DNA of 64,000 bases from Papilionanthe hookeriana x Papilionanthe teres (lineage: Eukaryota > Streptophyta > Magnoliopsida > Asparagales > Orchidaceae). Shown piece by piece: positions 10,146 to 21,575 of this stretch. The notes beneath the pieces were generated by a model that had not been told where the DNA came from, searched no databases, and was given only the letters and a program-made list of their open reading frames with translations. The position numbers were made by a program, and so were the translations under genes. The DNA lies in NCBI GenBank assembly GCA_022702705.1, contig CM040432.1:43612540-43676539 (forward strand). The letters run 5' to 3'. Every line of letters begins with the position of its first letter. Positions within the stretch are counted from its first letter, which is position 1.

Positions 10146-10650
10146 AAATTCCTCTCTCCATTATAATCAGATAATTCTGCTTTCAAAACTCGGTAGTGTA
10201 TCCATGTCCTTAATGGGTCAAACTACCCTTCTTTCCGTTGGAATACTATGTTCATTTCTACCTCGAATAAGTATAGCCAACATTCTCTCGGATTTAGGAG
10301 CCACTGTTGTAGACACCCCTAAACAGAGAGGTTCCGAGATCCTTTTACCTCATTTCCGAGGTGGGTGGACCCCCAATCGGTGTTAGTCTAGGAATGATCC
10401 TTCGAGTCGAGAAGTCTTGCTTAAGACTCTCTTTTCCTTTCCAACTCCGAATCGATTCCTTACCTTCTCTACACCTTTCGAACATTCCGTTCTAAATAAA
10501 CAAACTCTCTAATAAGTGATTCTTTTAACAAATGATTCCTTCTTATAAATACATGAACAAGAATGAGTTCGGACTCTTTTCAATTCCTTTCTTTTCGTCC
10601 TAAAGAAAAGAAGCATAACTCGGGACCAACAACCGAATCTACCACGCGAA
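10146..10650 (+). other. Leader between PBS and gag
   Basis: About 500 bp without a recognisable gene. A 60-codon ORF (10204-10386) resembles nothing I know and is probably incidental. The 10420-10620 part is rich in CTTTTC and AGAAAG phrases. Confidence 0.5.
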
Positions 10651-11520
10651 ATGGAAGCCCCGAAACCGATTTTCTCCTTCACCAATGGACCGGACTTCGC
10701 CGTCTATAAGGATGAGCCGCCCGACAACGGGATCATCCGATTCGGACAAGGATTTGAAAACACGAATGTCAAGGTCACCGACGTCTCCCTCTTCGCACCG
10801 ACGAACAAGGTATCCGAGCCGAGGAACCGCCGCTCGAGTTCAACCTTAGGTCGACCCAAGAGTTTCCTCCCCGCAAAGGATCCCGACTAAGAGGAGTATC
10901 GCCGTCCGCAGGAGGACCGTTCTTACTACCCCCACCGGTCTAGTCTGTTTCGCACCTACCCCGACTTCTCGCCAAATCAAAGGGGAAAGAAATCCGTAAC
11001 TATGGTAAACCCGTTACCGTGGAGGGTACGGATCTTCTCGTAAGACCTTCCGTTTTCGAAATCGGGTCCAGCTTCAAAGATTCCGTCACCGACAAGGACC
11101 CAAAGAAGAAACGTAGTAGAAGGATCGCTAGAGAAGCCGTAGCCGCCGAAATCGCTTTCCTGGAGGAAATCCTGAACCGCCTGAATATACACCGCCGCCG
11201 TAATATACACCGCCGCCGAATATACACCGCTACCCGACTACATACCACTTTTGGGAGGAAGCAGTGTTCCATCCCCTCTTCGCCGCAGAGGACGAGGAGA
11301 ATGTTCGCAAGATTGCCGCCACATTGCCTCGACCCCGCATATTACAACGATAGCCGCAAGAAAAGGACTAGAACTACGCCGTTTGCTCGACCGCAAACTT
11401 TGGCAGAAAAGTTAAGCAAAGAAGGAAAACCGCCCCGTATCGAGATTCTACGAAGGATAGTGGCGGGTGCCGCCAAATCCCGTCTCGGGCCCCGAGTAGA
11501 ACCCGCCATCATGACGTAAA
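10651..11520 (+). pseudogene. gag: Decayed gag N-terminal part of element Q
   Basis: A start codon at 10651 opens a 79-codon frame (MEAPKPIFSF...), and the reading then moves to another frame at 11019-11519. The position, just after the leader and before the gag core, makes this the N-terminal gag or an Ogre-type extra 5' ORF; I cannot separate the two. A short repeat of ATATACACCGCCGCC at about 11185-11230 would encode YTPPP units in one frame, like the proline- and tyrosine-rich N-termini of many plant gag proteins. Frames are broken several times, so no intact protein is expected. Confidence 0.5.
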
Positions 11521-11756
11521 AGCCAAGTAAAAGAATGAAGACTAGTCCGCCCGTCGTAGTCTCGTGATTACAGACTAGGGAGGATACCACCTTCCAAAGA
11601 TTTGGCCGACAGTACCATCCGGTCCTAGACCTTCCGCCGCGAAGGATGGTATGGCGTCCCACTACCGGCGCTAAGATCGAAACAGCAGCTCCGAGAAAGA
11701 AAGTCTCGCCGAGAGGCCGGAATCCGAAGAAAGTGCTACCGCGATAAAGGGGACTC

Positions 11757-12190
11757 GTGAAAAGGGGACCCGACAGCCTATCGCACGACAACCGCAATGA
11801 CACACGTAAAGCCCCGCTAGAAGATGCCATGGAAAAGTCGAGAACCGATATCCGACGGTTGGCAAAAGAAAGAGAGGAAAAGTTCGGAGATGAGATCGAT
11901 TCATCGGAATTCATGGACGACGAATATGCGAAAATCAACATGGCCGAGACACGAGCTTCATCGCCTCGCAAGGTGCTCCCGCAACCGCAGAAAGAGAGGA
12001 GCCGGAACCGATGAGAAGGCAGCTTCAGAAAAAGACGACACGATCGCTCAAATGGCGAAGAGGATGGAAGAGATGGTCGTAGCCTCGGCCACTCTCCGCA
12101 GTCAAATACAACCACAAAGAGAGACACCCCCGCAGGTCATTCACATCAGTAGACGGAGGAAAGGAGATTACATCCGTCAACGGGGATGAT
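11757..12190 (+). pseudogene. gag: Gag charged / coiled-coil region of element Q
   Basis: Two overlapping frames (11757-12014 and 11824-12189) encode highly charged sequence, including EKDDTIAQMAKRMEEMV, which fits the coiled-coil that precedes the capsid-like core of Tat/Ogre gag. A frame change lies between KERSRNR and the EKAASEKDD stretch near 12010. Its role in particle assembly is inferred from the family. It contains no intact start-to-stop protein. Confidence 0.5.
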
Positions 12191-12329
12191 CAACTCGAAA
12201 AGGATACAACACAAAGTATGATCCCCGAAAAGGATATCAAGAACTTAGTGGAACAAAGAAAAGCGAGAAGCCTTAGCACAATCGAAGAGCGGGACATCCA
12301 TTCGGACGGCAGACCTTACCCGTAAGAAT

Positions 12330-12948
12330 TCGACGCCGTCCAATACCCGAAAGGCTTCGTACCACCTCTCGTTCAAGACCTTCGACGGAACCGGAACCCC
12401 CGACAAGATGTTGCACACTTTCGTGCCGCTTGTTGTAATGCCGGCGGGAGCGATGCATTACTCTTCCGATGCGCTCGTCGCCAGCTCGTCAAGAATCGCC
12501 TTCGACCGGTATGCGTAATTACCAAATGTTTCGTGAAGACGTTCTCGAGCTAGAGAACCTCTTCATCAAGCGATTCGTCGGAGCTCGACACCACATCACT
12601 ATAGGAGATTTAGTGGTAGAGAAACAAAGGCTGAACGAAACTTTGGTGGATTACATACTTCGATGGAGGAACCTAAGCATGAAGTGTAAACCACAACTAC
12701 AAGAACAACATGCAGTCGGCATTTTACTTAAAAGCATTCACGGCCCGATAGCACTTCTCCTCAAAGGATTCACTATTAAGACTTTCGAGAAGTTGTTAAG
12801 CAAGGCCGAAAGCTTGCAAGAAGAGGCGAAGCAATTAAGTTTCTCCGACAAGACGGACAAGCGTAAGCCGGTGAAGACCTTCGAAAAGAAATCCGGATCG
12901 CTGCAGCAGCTTGACAAAGGCAAGCAACCGATGCAAATACCACCGTAA
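12330..12948 (+). pseudogene. gag: Gag capsid-like core (retrotransposon gag domain) of element Q
   Basis: The 12469-12948 frame carries ELENLFIKRFVGARHHITI, EKQRLNETLVDYILRW, NLSMKCKPQL and HAVGILLKSIHGPIALLLKG. This is the conserved helix-rich pattern of the plant Ty3/gypsy gag domain, which forms the virus-like particle. Upstream, at 12330-12470, pieces of the expected PKGF...F.TFDGTGNP and HFRAACCNAGGSDAL remain but in shifting frames. The domain runs on without a stop for about 155 codons, then ends early before the zinc-knuckle-like part. Confidence 0.8.
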
Positions 12949-13159
12949 CGGCCGCAAAGAACCACAACAGACTACCAAGAACCTCGGCCCACGTATCACC
13001 ATCTCCACAAGATGAACAACCGCCTCGTCCGCAACGTACATTAAGGGAGCTTCGAGCAAGAGAATATCCGTTCAAAAATGAAGCAAGACTCGAAAATGTT
13101 CCGTAGTCCGATGAAGACTCCGCATTTCCACCGCCGTAGCCTAAAAGACCGCGAGGAAG

Positions 13160-13582
13160 TCAACAAGAAAGGTGATCCCAACTTTTGCCCCTACCACCGG
13201 ATGCTTCGGGCACAAGATAGAAGATTGCATTACCTTTAAAAGTTGGCTCAACGACAACCTTCTGAAAGGGAATATAACAATCCCGAAGGAGTACATGAAG
13301 GAAACCCGTAAAGGAGGTTCCGTCAATGTTATCTCAACCGATCCCGTCATTCCGATGCATCCCTATGCGACCGACGATGGATGGACTACCGCCCGGACAA
13401 GGTCTTCGAAGAAGATTTTAGACAAGCATCCGAACCGCCTCGTGCGAACTTCAATTCGTAGTTCGAGACCCGTTAAGCCGGTACTATCACTTGCGATAGA
13501 AGAACCACCTCAACAGGAGACGATCGAAGAGAAGAAGAAGATCGACGAAGAAGAGGGGACCGAGACTCCTAAGGCTGACTAG
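13160..13582 (+). pseudogene. gag: Gag C-terminal part with degenerate zinc-knuckle-like motif
   Basis: The 13172-13582 frame reads CFGHKIEDCITFKSWL near its start, matching the C..H...DC...K pattern of Tat/Ogre gag (usually YH...GH.T.DC..LK). This region normally binds element RNA. The frame then runs into acidic and lysine-rich sequence and stops at 13580-13582. It is separated from the gag core by about 200 bp with frame breaks. Confidence 0.65.
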
Positions 13583-14034
13583 GGGCCGCTTATCCTAGGA
13601 TAGTTGTTTCCGACTCGGGGAGAAATCCCTCGAACCTCTCGATTTTGTATGATTATCTCGCTCACTTCGGTGGGATCATATAATGATAAGGGTGATGGCG
13701 TTGGCTACGTTTGACTCGTTTCTAACGATTACGTAACTAGCGACAATCCGGACATCGATTTCGACATCAACGACAATTCTCAAATCATACACAATCTCGA
13801 CGAGCAAAATAACGAAGAAGACATCCATCAAGGAGGCTACGAGAGCTCAACAAGCAACGAATCTATCCGCGAGTTTCGAGGAGCTCCGACCACGATAGAG
13901 TTAGAGCCTTCGTATTCGAAGATAATCCGAAGAGCCCGTCATTCCGATTCGGAGGAGACACCGACAAGCTCAACACTAGATTCGAAGAAATTACGTAAGT
14001 CAACTTAAGAAGTGGAAGAGTTCTACCTCCGAGA
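13583..14034 (+). other. Gag-protease spacer of element Q
   Basis: About 450 bp with broken reading frames and acidic residues in several short stretches. No domain recognised. Confidence 0.5.
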
Positions 14035-14860
14035 ATGGGTCCAAAAGACAAAGGAAAGCGTGTGGTTGCTCAAGAAGAACCAACCCCAGCAGAAGAAATA
14101 CCCATTCGAGAAGAAGCCGAGACACATGAAAATAAAGTGGACTACAACGTGCTAGCCCATCTTAGGAAACTACCGACCAAACCGAGCATCTACGACGCTC
14201 TCATCTTATCAAAGGAGATGAGAGAAGCTCGATCAAGGCCTTACTTGATCCGTAAATTCGCTTAGCTCAAATGGCCGGAGATTCCTTAGATGAGGTTTGT
14301 TCGTTAAAGGAACAACGAGGTGTTACCTTCAACGACAATGACCTACTACTGGGATGACAGATCACAACCGACCGTTGTACATTTCGCCTACAATCGGGAA
14401 GTTTACGCTCTCCGCAGTATTGGTGGATCCAGGAGCATCAATCAATATAATGAGTCTTCGAACACTAAGCATACTTGGAAATTGATGCTCGCGAGCTCGA
14501 GGCCGACAAAATGTTATTAAGAGGATTCAACCGTAAAGGAGAAAGAGCCCTCTGGTCAATAACGCTACTAATGAAGACCGGTGACTTAGCAAAGACAACC
14601 GCAAAATTTCACATAATTGATTCGAAACGTCGTTCAACGCTCTCATCGGGCCGACCGTGGATACATGAAAACAGGATGGTACCATCATCTCTACATCAGT
14701 GCATTAAATACTACGATGGAGGGGAACAGTGCATCAAAGGCGACTTACAACCATTCTCCGTACATGAGATTGGAATCCATGAAGACGCAACTTATTATGC
14801 ACCGCCAAAGAAAACAATCTTCTCCAGAGATACCGTAACAAATGAAGCAAAGAAAGTTCG
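14035..14860 (+). pseudogene. pro: Aspartic protease region of element Q
   Basis: The first frame (14035-14265) ends in NVLAHLRKLPTKPSIYDAL, a hallmark just upstream of Tat/Ogre protease. The active-site stretch VLVDPGASINIM is encoded with the Asp codon at 14426-14428, in frame 2. Translation must change frame near 14475 to continue as IDARELEADKMLLRGF and RRSTLSSGRPWIHENRMVPSSLHQ, which resembles the ALIGRPWIH end of the domain. The family cleaves the gag-pol polyprotein. At least two frameshifts and a stop inside the active-site frame make it non-functional as read. Confidence 0.75.
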
Positions 14861-15649
14861 GGACAACGAAGAACCCGAAGTTCTAGTCCAACAGCCACTC
14901 ACCACTCCCTTCCGGCGAGATGGTGAAGGTTTCTCCACAACTCGCATCCGAGGTCGAGGCCGGGACGAGGCCGTGGTAGAGACGTTAGGACAAGCTGGAC
15001 AGAGGAAACCAGCCATCAATGTCGATCGGGAAGATAGTTCCGAAGAAGAAAAAGAAATCAAGCAAGAAGCAGCGACAATAAGTCGAAGAAGCCGCAATTC
15101 AAGATCTCTCTCGAAGATGAGAAGAACGAAGAATACAAATCAATGTACGAGAAGATTAACCACTACGTACATACTATGACCCTAACCCCGATCCATTCTA
15201 ACAAGATCGAGGGTATGGTGGTCAAAGAAGTACGTAACGACGGTGCAAGGCCAATCAAGTTTCTACCGTGGTGCTTCTACCTCCAAAACTCGAAAATAAT
15301 GTACAATTCGAAGATGTCACTTCATCGAATTAATGGAATTACCTTTCGAGTGGTACTCTCCCCGTGTTCAAAATTTAATTCAACGTGTTTTCTTGCCTCG
15401 ACAATGGACAAAAGGCCAATCACAACATTTTAAAAATTATGGAATAACTCTCGTCGTCCACCCAATTCAAAGCATGGTCTCGGATTCGACACGCAGGTCG
15501 GCCGACGATACCGAATTTTGCTTGGTTGTCACTTGCGAGTCCAATGAAAACCGCATGGAAACTACAGTACGAACTCGAAGATTTACAAATCGGAGACGCT
15601 CCACCGTAATTCGAAGAAGAAATCAAATCTACATAGTATGAGTTAACGG
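14861..15649 (+). other. Protease-RT linker of element Q
   Basis: A charged, repetitive linker (14861-15179) followed by short frames around 15143-15641. In Ogre elements an intron lies between protease and RT, so this stretch is where one might be; I could not assign splice sites with confidence. Decay obscures any frame. Confidence 0.4.
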
Positions 15650-16480
15650 AAGTTAACTTAGGTACTAGCGAAGAGCATAGACCTACCTTTGTTAGCTCCT
15701 TACTCAACAAAGAAGACTCCGAAGAAATAATCAAGTTATTAATGGAATTTAAAGACCGTTTTGCTTGGAACTACGATGAGATGCCGTGATTAGCCCAGAG
15801 GTCGCGATCCATAAGCTAGGAGTGGATCCTACTTCGTCCCAGTCGACAAGGTCCCGTAAGAATGCGTCTGAAATCGAACAACAAGTCATACTCGAAGTTA
15901 AAAAGCTAATATGACGCTAAATTTGTCCGTGAAGAACAATACCCGACTTGGTTAGCCAATGTGGTGCCACGTAAAGAAGAATGGTCGTATCGTAATTTGT
16001 GTGGACTTCGTAGATTTGAACAAGGCATGTCCAAAGGATGAATTCCCTCTACCGATCCCGTAACCGATGATCGACATTGTTTCGACACATGAGATATTCT
16101 CATTCATGGATGGATCTTCGTGATACAACCGGATAAAAATGGCTCCGAAGATGAAAAGCTTACAGACATTCGAACGCCGATCGGAGTATTTTGCTACACA
16201 AAGGATGCCATTCGGATCGAAGAACGCAGAGCAACCTACCAAAGAGCAATGACAAGAATTTTTGATGATCTCATCCACAATCAAGTCGAATGCTACGTGG
16301 ACGATGTGGTCATCAAAAGCAAAGTAAAGGAAAACCACCCGTATGATTCGAGAATTGTTTTCGAACGATTAAGACAATTTAACCTTAAGATGAATCCCTT
16401 AAAATGCGCCTTCGGCGTCACCTCCGGAAATTCTTAGGATTCGTTGTCCGACATCGTGGAATTGAAATCGACCCGAAAAG
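15650..16480 (+). pseudogene. pol: Reverse transcriptase of element Q
   Basis: Homology begins near FVREEQYPTWLANVVP (about 15920) and includes the remains of VDF..LNKACPKDEFPLPIP (about 16003-16060) and TPIGVFCYT (about 16170). The catalytic YVDD is intact at 16294-16305 within ECYVDDVVIKSK, the typical Tat/Ogre form. The 16120-16437 frame holds the palm region; upstream parts lie in other frames with stops. A stop follows FGVTSGN at about 16435, where the family continues KFLGF. Confidence 0.88.
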
Positions 16481-16489
16481 ATTAAAGCT

Positions 16490-17140
16490 ATCTTAGAAAT
16501 GCCGCCTCCCAAAACCTTAAAACAACTACGATCCTTTCAAGGGAAGTCGGCATATCTTCGACGCTTTATCTCAAACTCGTCGGTAGGTGTCACCTTTCTC
16601 GCACTAGTTAAAAAGGACGCCAAATTTATTCTGGAAGAGAAATGCCGTAAGGCCTTCGAGGACATTAAACAATATTTAATGACACCTCCCGTCTTAGCAG
16701 CCCTGGCCTCAGTAGCATCACCGATACTTTACACCGCGGCTTTAGACGACTTCTCTCGGAGCCCCGTTAGCCTGTGTCAATGATGAGGGTAAAGAAAACG
16801 CTCTTTACTACTTAAGCCGTCGTTTACTTCCGACGAAGTAAGGTATCCCGCAATCGAAAATCATTGTTTGGCCCCGATCTTCGCCGCTCAAAAGCTCGTG
16901 CACTACATGCTTTCTCATAAGGTCAACCCGATCTCGAAATTTAATCTATCGCAATACTCGATGACTCGTCCAACACTTTCCGGCAGACTTTCCAGATGGT
17001 CAATGATATTATCGCAATTTGATATAACTTTTGTTCCTATTCAGGCCATAAAGGGACAAGTTTTAGCAGACTTCCTCGCAAAGACACCCTTTGCACGGCC
17101 GAATCTCCTCTCAACGACGATCCGCCGAGTGAACAAATAA
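16490..17140 (+). pseudogene. pol: RT connection and first RNase H of element Q
   Basis: MPPPKTLKQLRSFQGKSAYLRRFI and KCRKAFEDIKQYLMTPPVLAA are the usual sequence after RT in Ty3/gypsy pol. ILYTAALDDF marks the first RNase H, and a frame break near 16785 separates it from ALYYLSRRLL, AIENHCLAPIFAAQKLVHYM and the closing SRWSMILSQFDITFVPIQAIKGQVLADFLA. This domain degrades the RNA of the RNA/DNA hybrid. Two or three frameshifts interrupt it. Confidence 0.85.
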
Positions 17141-17149
17141 TGAATCTAG

Positions 17150-17620
17150 AAGACCTCGATGATCGATGTTGGGAATTATATTTCGACGGAGCATCTTCAA
17201 GACACAAAGACGAAGAATCACAAGTGATAAGTGCCCGGTAAGGCAGGAATCGAGCTAATCTTTATAACACCGAGCGGGGATGTTAAGATACTCCTACCAC
17301 TGACGTAACCGTGTACAAACAACGAAGCGTAATCACGAAGCCCTCATAACGGACTCGGAATTAACTATTCAAATGGGATAACGGACATCAACATCTACGG
17401 GGATTCGCAGCTAATCATTCAACGTATCGCCGGACAATACAGAATTTTAAAGCCAAGACTCGAATAATACTTCCAAGATGCCATACAAATTGTTGGAACA
17501 GATTCCAAATGTAACGATCTACAAAATTCCCGTAAAAGAAAATGCTTTAGCAGATGCTTTAGCCCGTCTCGCAAAAGAATTTGCCTCGTTTGCAAGATGA
17601 ATCGGTGGAAGTGTCAGCTC
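17150..17620 (+). pseudogene. pol: Second (archaeal-type) RNase H of element Q
   Basis: Begins CWELYFDGASSRHKDEESQ, then GKAGIELIFITPSGDV, and in other frames GDSQLIIQRIAGQY (about 17398-17440) and ENALADALARLAKEFAS (about 17535-17590). A second RNase H between the first one and integrase is a defining trait of the Tat/Ogre lineage. It is fragmented over all three frames. The next frame (17581-17820) is charged linker sequence with no domain. Confidence 0.8.
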
Positions 17621-17869
17621 ACGTGACGTCAGGTCCTATCACAACTCGACATAGACACAATACACAAATCGAAAAAGAAAAAGAATCAACTAGCAACGAA
17701 GGATGTAAAACACGGAAGATCGAGCGACGACCATCGATGACTACCCGCAAACAGAGAAAGCTACCGTACGATAGGTCGCTAGCCCATCGGATCAAGAAAA
17801 GAACTCGTCTTACGCATTAATAAACAACACACTCGTACGTAAGGTCTTTTGATCAAATGTGGCTAAGGT

Positions 17870-18970
17870 GCCTAAGCGGGTCCGAGGCCCGTGAAATTGT
17901 TAAAGAGGTACATTCGTGACTCGTGGCGCTCACCAGTCGGGTCCGAAGATGAAAATGAAAATTAAAAGATTAGGGTACTACTGGCCCTCGATGATGACCG
18001 ACTGCATGAAAATCGCCAAGAGCTGTCATCAATGCCAAGTGCACGGAGTGGTTCTACACCAACCTCCAAATGTGCTACATCCGACAATTGCGTCGCGGCC
18101 ATTTGAATGTTGGGGCACAGATATAGTGGGTCCGATAGAACCACCATCTTCAAAAGGACATCGTTTCATTCTTGCGGCTACAGATTACTTTTCCAAGTGG
18201 GCAGAGGTAGTTCCACTTAGAGAAGTGAAAGCACACCACGTGCTACAGTTTTTCAAGAACCAAGTCGTCTACCGTTTCGGAGTGCCGCGCGAGATCATCT
18301 CGTATAATCGGTCAGCATTCGAAGCACACAAATCAACAATTTTGTCGGAGACACGGAATCGACCGGCGATACTCAACAATTTACTACCCAAGAGCAAACG
18401 GCCTCGCCGAGGCTTTTAATAAAACTCTCGTTCAAATCTTAAAGAAAACCTCGGACGATAATAAGAGAAATTGGCACGAGAAATTGTTAGAAGCCTTATG
18501 GGCCTACCTGGACAACCTTCGTAACTCCTACTCAAGCTACACCTTACGCTCCGGTGTATGGGTCCGAGGCAAGTGTTACCTTTAGAGGTTCAGCCTTCCT
18601 TCACTCGTAATCGTTAGCTTGCGAACAAGATCACGACGAAGAAAACGCCAAATTACGATTAGAAGAATTAGAAAGCCTGGAAGGGAAAAGACTTGCAGCG
18701 CAGCAGAATTTAGAACTATACCAAGCTAAGATGGTTCAAGCCCATGACAAACTGGTCCGCCCAAGAACCTTCAAAGTTGGTGACTTAGTTCTCGTTCTCA
18801 AGAGACCTATCCTCGCACACCGCAAGATAGGAGGAAAATTCGAACCTACTCGGGAAGGACCGTTCGTGGTCAAGCAAGATACTCGTGAGGTTCCTACCGC
18901 CTAGTGAATCGCCGTGGAGAACGACATATGCTTCCGATCAACGGACGATACTTGAAAAAGTACTACGTTA
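17870..18970 (+). pseudogene. pol: Integrase of element Q, catalytic Asp replaced
   Basis: The 17916-18419 frame shows CHQCQVHG (end of the HHCC zinc domain), then CWGTDIVGP with the first catalytic Asp at 18120-18122, then FILAATDYFSKWAEV and GVPREIISYN. The second catalytic Asp is expected at 18303-18305 but reads Tyr, followed by Arg where Gly is usual. A frameshift then moves the Glu region (NGLAEAFNKTL, Glu at 18409-18411) out of frame. The C-terminal FKVGDLVLVLKRPI and IGGKFEPTREGPFVV (about 18765-18880) is the GPY/F-type module. The enzyme inserts element DNA; this copy is inactive as read. Confidence 0.88.
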
Positions 18971-19265
18971 CCCGATGTTTTCAAGGAATGAATTCTTCAT
19001 CCCTAAGAAACACTGGCGAAGTAATTACTTATGATTGGGTCCGAACCCAAAAAAATAATAAAATGTGCTAAAATAAATAAAATCATGATAATTATGTTTT
19101 CCTTGTTTTCTTTTCCAAATCAAAATCTCTTCCCTGATCTTATTCTACTTCATTCCTGTTAAATTTGAAAGTAAAAAAAAATTTATAAAAAAAAAATGTC
19201 TTTAATAAACATTTTCTTAATGTTCTTGTTCTTAGATAGCACCCCCGATCCTTTTCCTCGTCTTT
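18971..19265 (+). other. Post-integrase AT-rich spacer
   Basis: About 300 bp with A-rich runs; no gene seen. Confidence 0.6.
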
Positions 19266-20745
19266 TCGCAGGAAATGTCGAACGGGCGGTCGGGTCCCGA
19301 ACTTTAAGAATGGCGTAAGCCTCGCACTCGATGAAAAGAGGGTGAAAGATGGAGCGATAATCGAGATCGACTCGGATTTCGCACCGACGAGCCTACAAGA
19401 CGAGGAAAGTGACCGGGTCCCGCTGACCGAGAAGAACCGCCCGGCAGACAAGGATGAAAGTGGGTGGCCCAAGCCACCAATCCAAAGAAGCAAGAAAAGA
19501 AAGGCAAACATCGAAGAAGACAAGAAAATGAAGTCCGTAGTCGCTACAGCAGAGGGCAAGCTTGTCGCCGCCGCGCCTACGTACATTCAAGAAGTTCGAA
19601 GAGCTACTCTCACAAAGAACGCAACGAAGAAATAAGAATCGCCGTATCCGTAAGATGTTAACCAAACTAGCCGCGGACCAACGCGACGAGACAAGCTTGC
19701 TAATGCCAGCACATACACTTCAAGAACACCGGCTCACCAGAACTCGAAGAAAGGAGGCCAGCACTCTAGGATAACGTAAAGAACTGTGGAAATCTCACAA
19801 AGACCGAAGAAAGAAGGCTACCACTCCACCGGATAGAACCACCAGCAATGCACGACCTTGTCGCATAAGCAACCCCGGGAATGTCCCGACAGTGCATCAT
19901 CCCCGAGGAGCCGAGGTATGCGGTGAGAACGTGAAGGGATTGAACCGTATATCCCACAATATGTCACTAGGCCTCGCCATCTCGCATCATTCCGAATACG
20001 AGCTGGAGAGAATGCAGAATGTCGTTAAGAAAACCTTTGAATACTTCGAAAGAATTAGAGGCAGAAGAATCAATATACTAGAGGGCCTCGAGCTACATAC
20101 AGACGTATTCTCATAGTATGAACAATAGCAAATCGTGGATTGTATCCGGGATTTGAAAAGAATGGGCCGAGCGAGCCGCTCAAGGGAAAATACCTACTCG
20201 AACCCCGGAGATGGATGCCGTGGAAGGGAAGAATCACAATACAATGCGGATGCCGCTACAACTTCGCCGAAGACAGAATGGAAACCCACCGGAATACTCC
20301 GTCATGGGCAAGTGGATCCGATGCCATTAGTCATCAAGAGAATGGTAAAGAAATTGATAACATGGAGGGTACCGCCAGCAGATTGCATACCCAATAGTTG
20401 CATTATCAACATCTACAAACAAGGTGACCGCATACCCCCACACATAGCATCACCACGACTTTGTCGACCCTTCGCACAGTCTCTTTCCCGAACGAGTGTA
20501 ACATCATGTTCGGATCCGACCTCATGATAGCAGCCCGGGTGAGTTCCGAGGGCCGTGAAGATACCTTTACCGGTAGGTTCCGTCATGATACCGAAGGGCA
20601 ACGGAGCAGATATCGCTAAGCATCGCATACCAGGAGTACCAATGAAGCGGATCTCGCTACTTTCGAGAGAATGGATGACAGGAAGACACCTTACCATTTC
20701 CACCGTACCCGGAGCTAGAGAACCTCCGCCTTACGAGCCGTGAGT
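19266..20745 (+). pseudogene. Unassigned degenerate coding-like region after integrase
   Basis: About 1.5 kb of higher GC content than its surroundings, with plus-strand frames at 19342-19635, 19892-20116, 20135-20527 and 20555-20743. The first is rich in Lys, Glu and Arg (QRSKKRKANIEEDKKMK). Local repetition is visible: ATTCAAGAAGTTCGAAGA-like and AACTCGAAGAAAGGA-like phrases recur around 19585-19830. I recognise no domain. It may be a decayed extra ORF between pol and the 3' LTR, which some Tat elements carry, or captured sequence. Confidence 0.35.
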
Positions 20746-21189
20746 TACATGGGAAATATCACACCTCCAACGTACATCCATACGACATCCTTGCCAAGGA
20801 TGGCTTGGAAGGTTATGTTATTAACCATGTACCCCACTATTCGTACATGGATTTTCGATGTATGCTTCTTCGATGGATCAACAAAGATCATACATAGTCC
20901 GTTTTGAGTCTACATGGATTGTATGAGATGTATTCCGCATCAAGTCGTATGATGTATCTTCAACATGATCGGAATGAAAGTGACCATGTCACATTTTTCG
21001 CCTTCACCTCTTTTGTGCAAATTGACCGGGAAACGCCATTAAAGTTAAATGAACTTCGAACAAAGAACAAAAAAGAAAAAAAGAAGAATAAAAGAAAACT
21101 TTCCTAAAAAAAAGAAATCTAAAAATGACGAACACCAAATTCACATGAACATTAAATAAACAATAAAGTAAAATTTGAATCATTAAAAT
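20746..21189 (+). other. AT-rich spacer before tandem arrays
   Basis: No gene is supported; the 20904-21107 frame ends in a poly-Lys stretch from A-rich DNA. Confidence 0.6.
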
Positions 21190-21575
21190 ATAAACAAAAT
21201 CAACATAAGTGTTAAATCAAATCTCAAATCAAATTCTCAATCAAATTTCAAATCCAATCTGGATCAAATTTCAAATTTGATCTTTCAAATTTCAAATCAA
21301 ATCTTAAATCAAATTTCAATCGAGTTCAAACTCATCCTTCCAAATTTCAAATTCAATCTTTCCAGATTCCAAATCAAATCTCGATCAAATATCAAATTTG
21401 ATCTTCCAAATTTCAAATCAAATTTCAAATCAAATTTCGAATTCAATCTTTCCAGATTCTAAATCAAATCTCGATCAAATTTCAAATTTGATCTTCCAAA
21501 TTTCAAATCAAATATCAAATCAAATTTCAAATCAAATTTCGAATTCAATCTTTCCAGATCTCAAATCAAATCTCA
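21190..21575 (+). repeat. Low-complexity array of CAAATTTCAAATC-like units
   Basis: Short units (TTTCAAATCAAAT) are grouped into higher-order units of about 90-100 bp, each marked by CTTTCCAGAT (about 21358, 21450, 21551). It directly precedes the 82-bp array. Confidence 0.75.

Noticed and set aside
10204..10386. 60-codon ORF just after the PBS as a leader peptide gene
   Set aside because: No family resemblance and no conservation can be tested in this window; left as leader.
11342..12127. 261-codon minus-strand ORF inside Q gag
   Set aside because: Antisense to recognisable gag coding sequence and without any known domain; typical shadow ORF.
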